DNA from: Chloroflexota bacterium | GTDB taxonomy: Bacteria; Chloroflexota; Anaerolineae; Anaerolineales; Anaerolineaceae | DNA length: 39,240 nucleotides | Assembly (NCBI GenBank): GCA_016838895.1 | Contig: JAEKNU010000039.1 | Coordinates: 1-39,240, forward strand | Reading direction: 5' to 3' | In this document: positions 8,488 through 16,559 of the stretch, piece by piece | Layout of the letters: every line of letters begins with the position of its first letter | Numbering within the stretch: the stretch's first letter is position 1 | Translations under genes and position numbers: made by a program | Notes under the pieces: model-generated | Told to the model about the DNA's origin: nothing | The model's database searches: none | The model's input: the letters and a program-made list of their open reading frames with translations, nothing else

Positions 8488-10008
8488 ATGAAAGCAATCA
8501 TCATCGGATCAGGCATCGCAGGACTCACCGCAGGTGCAGCACTCTCAAAAGCCGGCCACGAAGTGACCATCTTCGAACAATATCAGCGCCCTGGCGGCGT
8601 TACCACCACCATCGAAAAAGATGGCTACAAGTGGGATCTCGGGCAATTGATGCTGGAAGGCTTTGGCAAAGACGAACCCATCGGACAAATCCTGCTCGAA
8701 CTGGGCATCTACGATCAGGTCTCTTCCGCAGTTGACCAGCGCGGCTACGTTTTTCCGGATTTTGAAATCCGTACACCTGAAACCTATGCTGGCCCGCAAT
8801 GGCGCATGCAACTCCTCAAAGATCAATTTCCCGAAGAAGCCAAAGGACTGGATAAGTATTGGAAAGACTACCTGCGCTTCAGTAAACTGATGACCTTTGG
8901 CCGCAAAGCCGATAAGGCATCCGGTTTCGCCAAAACCCTGCTGATGGCGCGCCTGTATTGGACACTGCTGCCCCTGCTGCCCAAAGCCAAATGGAACGCC
9001 GATCAGCTCATGAGCCACTATTTCAAATCCGAGAAGCTAAAAATGGTTTTCACTTCCATTCTGGCTGACTTTTTTACCCTGCCTTCCGATTTCCAGGGTC
9101 TGGGCATCTTCATGCTCAATTCTGAACTCTCCTTTGATAAGCGCGTCCCTAAAACGCTGGCTGCCAATACCGACCAGCTCTACCTGTACAGCATGCACGG
9201 CGGCATCAATAAACTGAACCAACCCATGATCAGCCTGATCGAAAGCAAGGGTGGAAAAATCCTCATAGAAAGCCCGGTTGAAAAAATTGTGCTTGAAAAC
9301 AACAAGGTGACCGGCGTTCAGGTCGGCGGCCAATTTCATCCTGCCGATATCGTGCTGGCATCCGGTGATGCCAAACAAATATTCTTCAACCTGATCGGCA
9401 AGGAAAACCTGACCGATGATTATGTCCAACTCATCGAAAACCAGACCCTGATGGATTCGGTGTTCATGGTTCATTTGGGCATGGATATGGATCCCTCCCC
9501 CTATGTGCACGGCGCAGTGACCTATTACTACGGTACCTATGATCTCGTTAAATCCCTCAACGAAGCCCAGAACGGGGTTTACCACGAAGGCCGCGATGGA
9601 TTCGTTGTACATGTACCCACCTTGCACTCCCCCGAGATGGCCCCCGCCGGCAAGCACGCCCTCACGGTTTACACCATCTGCCCTGATACCCTGAAAGAGG
9701 GCACCTGGGAGGAACGTAAAGAGGAGTTTGCCGATAAACTGCTGACATACACCGAAAAATACATCCCCGGCCTGCGTGAGAAAACCCTCACCCGCGTCAT
9801 TCTTACTCCCGCGGATTTTCGAACCTTGACCAACGCCAAACACCACGCTTTCGGCGGTCTGGCACCCGTCATGAACCGACCCTATATCAAGCATCAAACC
9901 CCCATCGATGGATTATGGTTCATCGGCCAGCAAAGCGAGAGCGGCGGCGGTGTTTTCAATGTGCTGCCATCTTCGTATAAGGTTGCCAGGAAAATTATTG
10001 ATGGGTGA
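8488..10008 (+). CDS. CrtI/phytoene-desaturase-like FAD oxidoreductase
   Basis: A 506-residue flavoprotein of the CrtI/retinol-saturase type. The N-terminal Rossmann motif IIGSGIAGLTAGAALSKAG (about 4-22) and the following FEQYQRPGG bind the ADP part of FAD. The C-terminal motif IDGLWFIGQQSESGGG followed by VLPSSYKVA (about 470-500) is the second FAD-contact segment of this family. Members desaturate or saturate long isoprenoid or fatty chains, but many in anaerobes have no known substrate, and no carotenoid or quinone gene lies nearby. A GAGGGAG ribosome-binding site lies upstream of the ATG. It appears to be a single-gene unit between two repeat-filled gaps. Confidence 0.85.
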   Translation: MKAIIIGSGIAGLTAGAALSKAGHEVTIFEQYQRPGGVTTTIEKDGYKWDLGQLMLEGFGKDEPIGQILLELGIYDQVSSAVDQRGYVFPDFEIRTPETYAGPQWRMQLLKDQFPEEAKGLDKYWKDYLRFSKLMTFGRKADKASGFAKTLLMARLYWTLLPLLPKAKWNADQLMSHYFKSEKLKMVFTSILADFFTLPSDFQGLGIFMLNSELSFDKRVPKTLAANTDQLYLYSMHGGINKLNQPMISLIESKGGKILIESPVEKIVLENNKVTGVQVGGQFHPADIVLASGDAKQIFFNLIGKENLTDDYVQLIENQTLMDSVFMVHLGMDMDPSPYVHGAVTYYYGTYDLVKSLNEAQNGVYHEGRDGFVVHVPTLHSPEMAPAGKHALTVYTICPDTLKEGTWEERKEEFADKLLTYTEKYIPGLREKTLTRVILTPADFRTLTNAKHHAFGGLAPVMNRPYIKHQTPIDGLWFIGQQSESGGGVFNVLPSSYKVARKIIDG

Positions 10009-10058
10009 GGATTCTGTAAATTATTTGAATAAATGAGACGATATAAACAGCAAATCTT

Positions 10059-10121
10059 GTAGGGGTGGGTTTTCTCAACGGTATTGATCCATACAACAAT
10101 CAAAAAACCCGCCCATCACCC
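10059..10121. repeat. Imperfect inverted repeat
   Basis: GTAGGGGTGGGTTTT is matched about 30 nt later by a C-rich complement, AAAAAACCCGCCCATCACCC, with a few mismatches. It resembles the inverted repeat at 3542-3603 in its GTAGGGGT start. Confidence 0.55.
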
Positions 10122-10164
10122 AAAACTGGAAATTTTTTTTGAATTATGCGGGAAATCGTTGTAA

Positions 10165-10183
10165 GGGCACGCCGAGCGTGCCC
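10165..10183. repeat. GC-rich hairpin element
   Basis: GGGCACGC and GCGTGCCC form a perfect 8-bp stem around CGA. No T-tract follows, so I class it with the intergenic palindromes and not as a terminator. Confidence 0.55.
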
Positions 10184-10267
10184 AATTCCTAAAATGGAAA
10201 ACCGCCTATATTCTCAATCTACTATTTTATTTCATCTTTCCAATAATGAATCCTTCACTTTTATTAA

Positions 10268-10302
10268 AGATCTTCCAGGTTTTCAGAAAACCTGGAAGAT
10301 CT
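10268..10302. repeat. Perfect 16-bp-stem palindromic repeat
   Basis: AGATCTTCCAGGTTTT and its exact complement flank a CAG loop. The centre is similar to the repeat at 31985-32017. With the two elements above it accounts for most of the 10009-10330 gap, where I see no gene. Confidence 0.65.
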
Positions 10303-10330
10303 GATTCATCACAAAACATACAAACCTTGT

Positions 10331-11086
10331 CTACTCCCCCATCTTCTTCTGCTTCCTCAATTCCTCCTGCTGAATCGCCCGATGACTGCCGTCACATAGC
10401 GGCTTCTTGCTGGATTGTCCGCAGTTACACAACGTCACCCGGTTGCGCGTTTCAAACGGCTCACCATCTGCTCGCTCAATCTCGATATTGCCGGTCACCC
10501 AGAGCGGTCCCTGAATAGGTCCATCCGCGGTAATCTCGGTGGTCACTGCAATTTGAACAGGCAGATCCGCTTCAATGTCTGCTTCATCCTTGCTTATCGC
10601 ATAAGCATACGTACCGGACGGGCAGCGCTCGATCATCGCAATGATTTCCGCCCGCACTCGCGGTTCAGCAGTAGCCTTCATCAGTTCTTCAATATTCGTC
10701 ATGCGCGTCTTGCAGAAACCGGACAGCATGCACAGTTCGCCGTCATATTTTACAACCAGCCCTTCTCCGCTTTCATCCACGGATTGCCGCTCGGCAAAGC
10801 TGCGCGTATCTGCTGTTTCGGTGCCGTCGAAACCGGCGGCGCGGTGTTCGCCATCACAATAAGGCATGTTCTTTGAATGACCGCAGCGGCACAAACTGTA
10901 GAATGCGCGGGCTTGTTTCTTTGCGAACTGGTAGGTTTTCTCTTTTTTCCAGGTTAACGGTTCGCCAAATTCGGAAACAACCTGCGTTTTGTGTACCAGG
11001 GGCACATTTCCATAGACACGTAAAGCACCGTCGGGTCTGACGACAATTTTTGGCGCATTATTCTCTGATCCAGGTTGCTCTAGCAT
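10331..11086 (-). CDS. Two-CDGSH iron-sulfur protein with Fer4_19-like domain
   Basis: A 251-residue protein with two CDGSH-type cluster motifs, CRCGHSKNMPYCDGEH (about 66-81) and CNCGQSSKKPLCDGSH near the C-terminus. Each has the C-x-C...C-x3-H ligands for a redox-active 2Fe-2S cluster. Between them lies a Fer4_19-like segment (ELCMLSGFC...CPSGTYAY) with three further cysteines. The function is likely electron transfer or cluster handling in the cytoplasm. I start at the ATG at 11086 because GAGGG lies 4-5 nt upstream; a TTG one codon earlier is the alternative. The gene begins 35 nt after the Mrp-IscU gene on the same strand, so the two are probably one Fe-S operon. Confidence 0.85.
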   Translation of the reverse strand: MLEQPGSENNAPKIVVRPDGALRVYGNVPLVHKTQVVSEFGEPLTWKKEKTYQFAKKQARAFYSLCRCGHSKNMPYCDGEHRAAGFDGTETADTRSFAERQSVDESGEGLVVKYDGELCMLSGFCKTRMTNIEELMKATAEPRVRAEIIAMIERCPSGTYAYAISKDEADIEADLPVQIAVTTEITADGPIQGPLWVTGNIEIERADGEPFETRNRVTLCNCGQSSKKPLCDGSHRAIQQEELRKQKKMGE

Positions 11087-11121
11087 CAAGCCCTCTTTTT
11101 GTGCGAATAGATAGTACCATT

Positions 11122-12459
11122 TTACCCGGATTTTTTCCTGGGTGTTGCATGACCCTCAATGGCATCAATGACTGCTTCTCGCAGGGTCATCACGGCCAGT
11201 TCAGCACAGTGTTCATGGTCTTTGGGTAAGCCGCCCAATACTGTTATTAAGTCCTCAGGGCTTATTTGATTGGCTTCCTGCAGTGTTTTGGCAAAGGCCA
11301 GCTTCGTAATCATGCTGCCGCAGGCAATCGTGACGCCGCAGCCATCCGCCACAAAACCAGCCTGCATGATCCGTCCGTCAATCGTATTAATGTCAATTTG
11401 CATACGATCACCGCAAATGCCCATAAAAAAGCCCTGCGCAGACGGATGGGCTAACGTACCCATGTTTTCTTTATTGCGAATCAAATGCATCACAATATCG
11501 GAATAGGGTTGCACGATGGATTGAAAATCCGTGGATGCGATTGTGCGATCAGGCTGTGTTGCTGGTGCAACGGTTTGCTCATCCGTATCTGTACTTTCTG
11601 GTGCTGCGGATACCGATTGCTGTGCTTCAGCCAAAATTTTTGCATCCAGAACAGCGACTGATTTCAAAAAAGAGTCACTCAATTGTTCACATTCATCCAG
11701 AGTGATTTCTTCAATCCGTCCCGCATCACAGAATTCGCTGATCATAGGATTCAGCGGTATCCGGGCTAATAAGGGTGCATCGGTAAGATCCTCAATGGAT
11801 TGGATATGGCTCTCCCCGAAAATGTATGTTTTCTGATCGCTGTCAGGCTGCTGATAATAGGCCATATTTTCCACCACGCCGATCACAGGCACATTATTTT
11901 TCCTGACCAGATTAACCACTTTGCTGGTGATTTTTGTGGCCAGCCCCTGCGGCGTAGTTGCGATAACAACCCCTTTGATGGGCAGCGCCTGCAGAATTTC
12001 AACACTCACCTCTGAGACGGCCGGCGGCATGTCAATGAACAAATAATCCAAACTGCCCCACTCTACCTCGTTGCAAAGTTGTTTAATCAGTTCACCAACC
12101 AAGGATGTTTTCCAAACCACCACATCATCTTCTTCTTTGAACATCAAATTGGTCGAGATGATTTCAACGCCCAGCCGGCTTTGCAGGGGAATAAAACTGT
12201 ATTGCCCTGCCTGGGCCGGACCCTGTAAACCAAATAACATGGGAATGCTGGAATTTGTAAAATCCGCATCCAGAATGCCAACCTGGAAACCTTGTTTTGC
12301 CAGACCGCTTGCAAGCAGGCCTGTCACCAGGGATTTTCCTACCCCGCCTTTGGCACTCATCACACCAATGATTTGCTGGATTTGACTGTGCGAAGCGGCC
12401 GCCTGGAACGGTTCTTGATTTAGATGTGTCACATATTCTTTGTTTTTATCGGTGCTCAT
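11122..12459 (-). CDS. Mrp/NBP35 P-loop ATPase fused to an IscU/NifU-N scaffold domain
   Basis: A 445-residue fusion. Residues about 28-275 are a Mrp/NBP35-type ATPase with the deviant Walker A SAKGGVGKS (35-43) and the switch region DMPPAVSEV. Residues about 325-435 are an IscU/NifU-N scaffold. Its three cluster ligands are all present: C349 (GICGD), C374 (DGCG) and C418 (EHC). An Ala/Thr-rich linker (about 280-310) joins the domains. In Mrp proteins a CPxC pair after ENMxYF normally holds the bridging 4Fe-4S cluster; here that place reads ENMAYYQQPDSDQ, with no cysteine. I infer that the fused scaffold supplies the cluster site and that the ATPase half drives transfer. It heads an apparent operon with the CDGSH gene. 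Confidence 0.88.
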   Translation of the reverse strand: MSTDKNKEYVTHLNQEPFQAAASHSQIQQIIGVMSAKGGVGKSLVTGLLASGLAKQGFQVGILDADFTNSSIPMLFGLQGPAQAGQYSFIPLQSRLGVEIISTNLMFKEEDDVVVWKTSLVGELIKQLCNEVEWGSLDYLFIDMPPAVSEVSVEILQALPIKGVVIATTPQGLATKITSKVVNLVRKNNVPVIGVVENMAYYQQPDSDQKTYIFGESHIQSIEDLTDAPLLARIPLNPMISEFCDAGRIEEITLDECEQLSDSFLKSVAVLDAKILAEAQQSVSAAPESTDTDEQTVAPATQPDRTIASTDFQSIVQPYSDIVMHLIRNKENMGTLAHPSAQGFFMGICGDRMQIDINTIDGRIMQAGFVADGCGVTIACGSMITKLAFAKTLQEANQISPEDLITVLGGLPKDHEHCAELAVMTLREAVIDAIEGHATPRKKSG

Positions 12460-12702
12460 TTGTGTTGACCTCTATCGTGTTCGATGAAAGTTTGAAATAA
12501 CATCCAAACCATCTCTCGATTATTATACGCCAAATTAAGCGGATCAAATGAACCCCCACCATTTCACACCAACATATGTATCAGTTTTCACTCATCAAAA
12601 GGCTGCACCGGGTAATCGGATTTTGAGTAAACGCTATTCAAAACATCCAGCATACCCTGCTTATTTCAAATCATGGACAAGCTAAAATAAAAAGAATCGG
12701 GA

Positions 12703-12742
12703 TTTTTTGTAATGATTTAGCATGCTAAATCATTACAAAAAA
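12703..12742. repeat. 40-bp palindrome, repeat family A, copy 2
   Basis: A perfect palindrome centred at 12722/12723 with the same GATTTAGCATGCTAAATC core as 3337-3364 and T/A-runs at its ends. Its A-run (12737-12743) doubles as the T-tract of the minus-strand terminator beside it. Confidence 0.7.
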
Positions 12743-12775
12743 AGACCACATAGGGTTTTACCTACAATGTGGTCT
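12737..12775 (-). terminator. Intrinsic terminator of the candidate RNA
   Basis: Read on the minus strand, AGACCACAT pairs with ATGTGGTCT (9 bp), with a small inner stem in the loop, and is followed at once by seven T residues. This is a strong rho-independent terminator. Its orientation means a transcript arrives from the 12780-12980 side. Confidence 0.75.
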
Positions 12776-12960
12776 GATATGTATAAATCGAATTGTAGAT
12801 GTAGTCGGATTGAAGCGGAAACTACCGCTGAAATCCGACATTTCCGTGATCGGCAAAGGCAAAACTGATTGATGCCGTCGGGTTTCGCAGCAAGGCTAGC
12901 CTTTACCAATAATCCTTTTATGCTTCTCAACACCGACCTACGCGGAGATGTAATTCCTAT
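12776..12960 (-). ncRNA. Candidate structured RNA of unknown type
   Basis: This non-coding stretch on the minus strand lies between the terminator of the corrinoid gene and a second strong terminator. Arms at 12899-12907 (GGUAAAGGC) and 12852-12860 (GCCUUUGCC) form a 9-bp stem whose one non-Watson-Crick pair is U-G on the minus strand but would be C-A on the plus strand, which favours minus-strand transcription. A second hairpin at 12804-12839 has an 8-bp outer stem, a GAA/UGA internal loop able to form tandem sheared G-A pairs, and a 4-bp inner stem. A partly complementary GUAGGUCGG near 12945 could compete for the same 3' arm. The 66-codon frame inside looks fortuitous. It matches no riboswitch class I can name. 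It may be an independent sRNA or a leader of the Fe-S operon about 280 nt downstream. Confidence 0.45.
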
Positions 12961-12978
12961 TTAATTATTTTTGATTTT

Positions 12979-13004
12979 TAAAACAACCCATTTTCAATGG
13001 TTGT
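12979..13004 (-). terminator. Probable terminator of the corrinoid protein gene
   Basis: On the minus strand ACAACC-ATT pairs with AAT-GGTTGT, with one bulged base and a three-base loop, followed by TTTT. It lies about 37 nt past the stop of the corrinoid protein gene. Confidence 0.5.
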
Positions 13005-13040
13005 CAGGTTGCATATTTCTGATTTTGAACGAGACGTAAA

Positions 13041-13682
13041 CTATACTGCCAGCAAATCCCTGGCCTTTGCTACCGCACGGTTAGCATCTTCTGAATAGCC
13101 ATCCGCACCGATCTGTTCGGCGTAGGCCTGAGTTACCGGCGCCCCACCGACCATAATTTTCACCTGATCCCGCACACCCGCTTCGATGATCGCATCAATG
13201 GTCGTTTTCATATTCGGCATGGTGGTAGTCAATAAAGCCGACATGGCGATGATCTGCACCTGCTCTTCTTCAATCACCTGGATAAAGCGCTGCGGCGTAA
13301 CATCCGTGCCCAGGTCAATCACCTCAAAGGCGGCACCTTCCAGCATCATGGCCACCAGGTTTTTGCCAATATCATGCAAATCCCCTTTGACCGTGCCAAT
13401 GGCAATTTTACCCGAGGACTTCACATCCGCTTCTGCCAAACGGGGTTTGAGAATTTCCAAACCCTTTTGCATGGCCCTGGCAGCGATCAACATTTCGGGC
13501 ACGAAGTACTCACCTTCTTCAAAAAGACTGCCAACCTCACCCATCGCAGCGATCATGCCTTCATTTAAGATCAGTTCAGCAGCAATGCCATCCGCCAATG
13601 CCTGTTCTACGCCGGAAGCAACCTGAGCGGCGTTGCCATCCAGAATCCCCTCGTATATGTTTTTCAAATTCGTATTAATCAT
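13041..13682 (-). CDS. Cobalamin-binding corrinoid protein (MtaC/MtbC type)
   Basis: A 213-residue corrinoid carrier. Residues 1-88 are the helical cap (B12-binding 2) domain, with EGEYFVPEMLIAARAM around 57-71. Residues 90-213 are the Rossmann-like B12 domain with D101-L-H103-D-I-G106, whose histidine is the lower axial cobalt ligand, plus SALLTTTM and GGAPVT. Such proteins take a methyl group from a substrate-specific methyltransferase and pass it to a second methyltransferase. GGAGG lies 5 nt before the ATG. It diverges from the reductive-activator gene, with a palindromic operator at 13772-13783 and a two-way TATAAT between them. The substrate-specific partner is probably one of the methyltransferases in this cluster. 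Confidence 0.92.
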   Translation of the reverse strand: MINTNLKNIYEGILDGNAAQVASGVEQALADGIAAELILNEGMIAAMGEVGSLFEEGEYFVPEMLIAARAMQKGLEILKPRLAEADVKSSGKIAIGTVKGDLHDIGKNLVAMMLEGAAFEVIDLGTDVTPQRFIQVIEEEQVQIIAMSALLTTTMPNMKTTIDAIIEAGVRDQVKIMVGGAPVTQAYAEQIGADGYSEDANRAVAKARDLLAV

Positions 13683-13735
13683 GTACCTCCACTTTACACA
13701 GCGTAAAGCACAAAGTTTATCGTAAGGATTTATAT

Positions 13736-13783
13736 TATAATGCAGGAGGGTGTAAAATTGTTAAAATTCATGACAACGTTGTC
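13736..13783. promoter_or_regulatory. LacI-type operator A in the divergent control region
   Basis: GACAACGTTGTC (13772-13783) is a perfect 12-bp palindrome and matches the core of operators at 16474 and 18685. ATTATAAT (13734-13741) reads as TATAAT on both strands and could serve both divergent genes. For the plus-strand gene the palindrome lies between this -10 and the ATG, where a bound repressor would block elongation. Confidence 0.65.
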
Positions 13784-13796
13784 TATTTGGTGCTAA

Positions 13797-15635
13797 ATGT
13801 CACAGAAGCAAACATATACCATTCTATTTGAACCTTTCGGAAAACGCATCAGCATTCCCGCCGGAACGACCCTGCATCAGGCGGCCGTATTCGCCGGCAT
13901 TGATCTGGTGGCTTCCTGTAACGGCCTGGGGATGTGTGCTTCCTGTAAGGTGCAGTGTATACAGGGAGAATTTAACACGCCAACGGCCATTGAAAAGAAA
14001 AAACTGGCAGATCAGATGACAAAAGATCATCTACGCCTGGCCTGCCAAACTGTACCGCTCAGTGATGGCGTGGTCAATATCCCCTCCAGCTCCCTGATGC
14101 ATGGTCAGCAATTGCAAATTGACGGGGAAATGCAATCCGTACAATTTTCTCCAGCGATTCGCGTGTTGAAAATCGCTCTGCCCGCTCAGCTATCCGATCA
14201 TGATCTGTGGATATCCATACAAAACCTTTGTCAGCAGCAGCATCAAATGACGCTTACGGCCAGCCTGTCTGTACTGCGTTCTCTGCAGAATTCCTCACTA
14301 TTTTCCGGCGAATCGCTTCATTTGGCGGTGAAAACAGGTCCAAATAGACCCGCCGAATTGCTCGCCATTCTGCCAGATGGCGTAAACCCCATCGGTTTGG
14401 CCGTGGATGCCGGATCCACCAAAATTGCCTGCACCTGGGTAGATTTATGCAGCGGACAGACCCTCGAGAAGGCGGGGTTGATCAACCCGCAGATTTCACT
14501 GGGCGAGGACATTGTCAACCGTATCGCCTATGCCAATCAGGGTCCAGCAAAACAAAAAGAGTTGCAATCTTTACTGATCCAGGCATTGAATGACCATATC
14601 TGCGCCACGTTAAAAAAGCACAATTTACAACAGGAGCAGTTGCTTGAAATGGTGCTGGTCGGTAACACCGTCATCCATCACTTGTTTTGCGAGTTCCCGG
14701 TCAGATCACTGGGGGAAGCACCCTATACGCCTTTCATCAGACAGGCCATCAACCTGCCAGCCGCTCAGCTCGGACTGCATCTGGCAGCCGCAGCGCATGT
14801 ATATCTGCCGCCGCTGATTGCCGGCTACGTGGGTGCCGACCATATCGCCGCGCTGATCGCCGCACGTTTTCAGCAAGCCAAACAAACCAGCTGTCTGGTG
14901 GATATCGGCACCAATACGGAAATCAGCTTGATGCATCAGGGACAAATCTATACTTGCTCGTGTGCCTCAGGGCCGGCCTTTGAAGGCGCCCAAATCCGTG
15001 ACGGTATGCGCGCCCTGCCCGGCGCCATTGACCAAATTCACATAGCAGAGGGGCGGGTTAACCTCAGTACGATCGCCAATCAGCCCGCCATCGGCATCTG
15101 CGGCAGCGGTATTCTTTCGGCGCTGGCGCAGATGCGCCGACACGGCATCATCGACCGCCGCGGATCATTTAATTCACAGCATGACCTGGTTAATGCTCAA
15201 AACAAATCCTTCAAATTGGGTACTACGCCAACAGGCAGCGAGATTGCCGTTACACGTCAGGATGTACATGAAATTCAACTGGCCAAGGCTGCCATCCGCA
15301 GCGGTCTGGAAAGCCTGTGCAAGGCTGCCGGGATTGAGACTCAGCAGATCGATCAATTGTTGATCGCCGGTGCCATGGGCACCTATCTGGAGATCAGTGA
15401 CGCAATAGAAATTGGCATGTTTCCTGATCTGCCGCTGGAACGATACAAACAGATCGGAAACGCCGCCAGTGTTGGCGCCTATGAACTACTGATTAATCAG
15501 GATCAACGTCAAACTGCGCTGAAACTGGCCAGTAAAATCAATTATATCGAGTTAACCACCCAACCCGATTTTCAGGATTTATATATCAGTGCGCTGATTT
15601 TGGAGAAAAGTGAAAACATCCAGCAACTCCTATAA
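13797..15635 (+). CDS. ASKHA reductive activator of corrinoid proteins (RACE/RamA-like)
   Basis: A 612-residue ATP-dependent activator that returns inactive Co(II) corrinoid to Co(I). The N-terminal 2Fe-2S domain has the plant-ferredoxin ligand set C41, C47, C50 and C83. A linker follows, then the ASKHA/DUF4445 domain from about 190: GLAVDAGSTKIACTWVDL and LVDIGTNTEISL are the phosphate-binding loops, and LLIAGAMGTYLE lies near the end. This layout matches RACo of acetogens and the DUF4445 activators of O-demethylase systems. No clear Shine-Dalgarno sits just before the ATG, and the operator lies only 13 nt upstream. The stop overlaps the DUF1638 gene by 26 nt, so the two are coupled. Confidence 0.9.
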   Translation: MSQKQTYTILFEPFGKRISIPAGTTLHQAAVFAGIDLVASCNGLGMCASCKVQCIQGEFNTPTAIEKKKLADQMTKDHLRLACQTVPLSDGVVNIPSSSLMHGQQLQIDGEMQSVQFSPAIRVLKIALPAQLSDHDLWISIQNLCQQQHQMTLTASLSVLRSLQNSSLFSGESLHLAVKTGPNRPAELLAILPDGVNPIGLAVDAGSTKIACTWVDLCSGQTLEKAGLINPQISLGEDIVNRIAYANQGPAKQKELQSLLIQALNDHICATLKKHNLQQEQLLEMVLVGNTVIHHLFCEFPVRSLGEAPYTPFIRQAINLPAAQLGLHLAAAAHVYLPPLIAGYVGADHIAALIAARFQQAKQTSCLVDIGTNTEISLMHQGQIYTCSCASGPAFEGAQIRDGMRALPGAIDQIHIAEGRVNLSTIANQPAIGICGSGILSALAQMRRHGIIDRRGSFNSQHDLVNAQNKSFKLGTTPTGSEIAVTRQDVHEIQLAKAAIRSGLESLCKAAGIETQQIDQLLIAGAMGTYLEISDAIEIGMFPDLPLERYKQIGNAASVGAYELLINQDQRQTALKLASKINYIELTTQPDFQDLYISALILEKSENIQQLL

Positions 15636-16350
15636 AGTAATTGCCTGTGAATCAGTCAGCCATGTTATGCAGACCATCGCTAATGGAATATCAGGCAATT
15701 TTGAATTTATCAGCAACTCCATCGGCTTACACAACCAGCCTGCCAGGATGCGCAACCTGCTGCAGCAAGAAATTGACCAGACCCAACCAGGTCAATTTGC
15801 AGCCATCCTCTTGGGCTATGGGTTGTGTGGCGCTGCCATGCACGGAATTTGCAGCCGTGATATTCCTCTGGTGCTCCCCAGAGCGCATGACTGCATCACT
15901 CTGCATCTGGGCAGCCGCGAAAAATACATGCAGCAGCATTTGGCTTTTCCGGGGACATATTGGTTTTCAGAACGCGTCCTGCAAAACACAACTGCGGCCA
16001 GTTTGGGTGCGACGAGTTTTGGCGAACAGCAGGCTGACCTGGATACATTGATTAATAAATATGGGCAGGAAAATGCTGCATTTTTGCAGGAAAGCATGAA
16101 CAATTGGAAAAACAACTATACCCGGGCAGTCTATTTGCAGCTGGAACATGAGGTAGAGACTACTGCGTTGGAAAAAGCGCGCGAGATTGCCAAAAAACAG
16201 AACTGGCAGTTTGAGATCATGTCCACGAATGTTGATTTGTTGGAAAATCTACTGCGTGGAAACTGGCAGGATGATTTTCTGATCGTGCCGCCCCACCATC
16301 AAATTCACATCACAGGGGATGAACAAATTATCACAGCACGGCCTTGTTGA
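15610..16350 (+). CDS. DUF1638 protein
   Basis: A 246-residue protein of the DUF1638 family, recognised by GYGLCGAAMHGI, PLVLPRAHDCITLHLGSREKY and GTYWFSERV. The function is unknown. The family recurs beside corrinoid methyltransferase genes in methanogens and acetogens, and here it overlaps the activator gene, so a role in corrinoid methyl transfer is a fair inference. The start is GTG at 15610 with GGAG four bases upstream, inside the activator gene; an internal ATG is possible but would lose conserved N-terminal sequence (YKVIACESV). Several conserved Cys and His residues (LCG, HGICS, HDC) could bind metal. Confidence 0.8.
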   Translation: MKTSSNSYKVIACESVSHVMQTIANGISGNFEFISNSIGLHNQPARMRNLLQQEIDQTQPGQFAAILLGYGLCGAAMHGICSRDIPLVLPRAHDCITLHLGSREKYMQQHLAFPGTYWFSERVLQNTTAASLGATSFGEQQADLDTLINKYGQENAAFLQESMNNWKNNYTRAVYLQLEHEVETTALEKAREIAKKQNWQFEIMSTNVDLLENLLRGNWQDDFLIVPPHHQIHITGDEQIITARPC

Positions 16351-16443
16351 GCATACATTTTTCTCAATTTCACCGAATCACGATTGACCATTCTTTCAAT
16401 TGCCCAATGGCTATGCGCATTTTACAATAAGCCTATAAACATT

Positions 16444-16487
16444 TTGGGTTAACACTCAAATTGTAGTAAAATATGACAACGATGTCA
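16444..16487 (+). promoter_or_regulatory. Promoter with LacI-type operator B
   Basis: TTGGGT (16444-16449), a 17-nt spacer and TAAAAT (16467-16472) form a sigma-70-like promoter. TGACAACGATGTCA (16474-16487) follows directly and would cover the start site. It differs from operator C by one base. It drives the homocysteine-methyltransferase-like gene. Confidence 0.65.
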
Positions 16488-16559
16488 GATCATGCAAGCA
16501 TTCTCATCAATCATATTTTGTGCCAAAAAATGTTTCTCCTATACAGGAAAGGATAACTG

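Noticed and set aside
12733..12933. 66-codon minus-strand ORF
   Set aside because: It coincides with the stems and terminator of the candidate RNA, has no good ribosome-binding site and runs through the terminator T-tract. Structure explains the sequence better than protein.
12776..12960. c-di-GMP (GEMM) or cobalamin riboswitch
   Set aside because: GGCAAAGGCAAA on the plus strand recalls GEMM, but the GACGCAAAGCC half and the receptor are missing, and the wobble pair favours the minus strand. No cobalamin-box elements are seen despite the corrinoid genes nearby.
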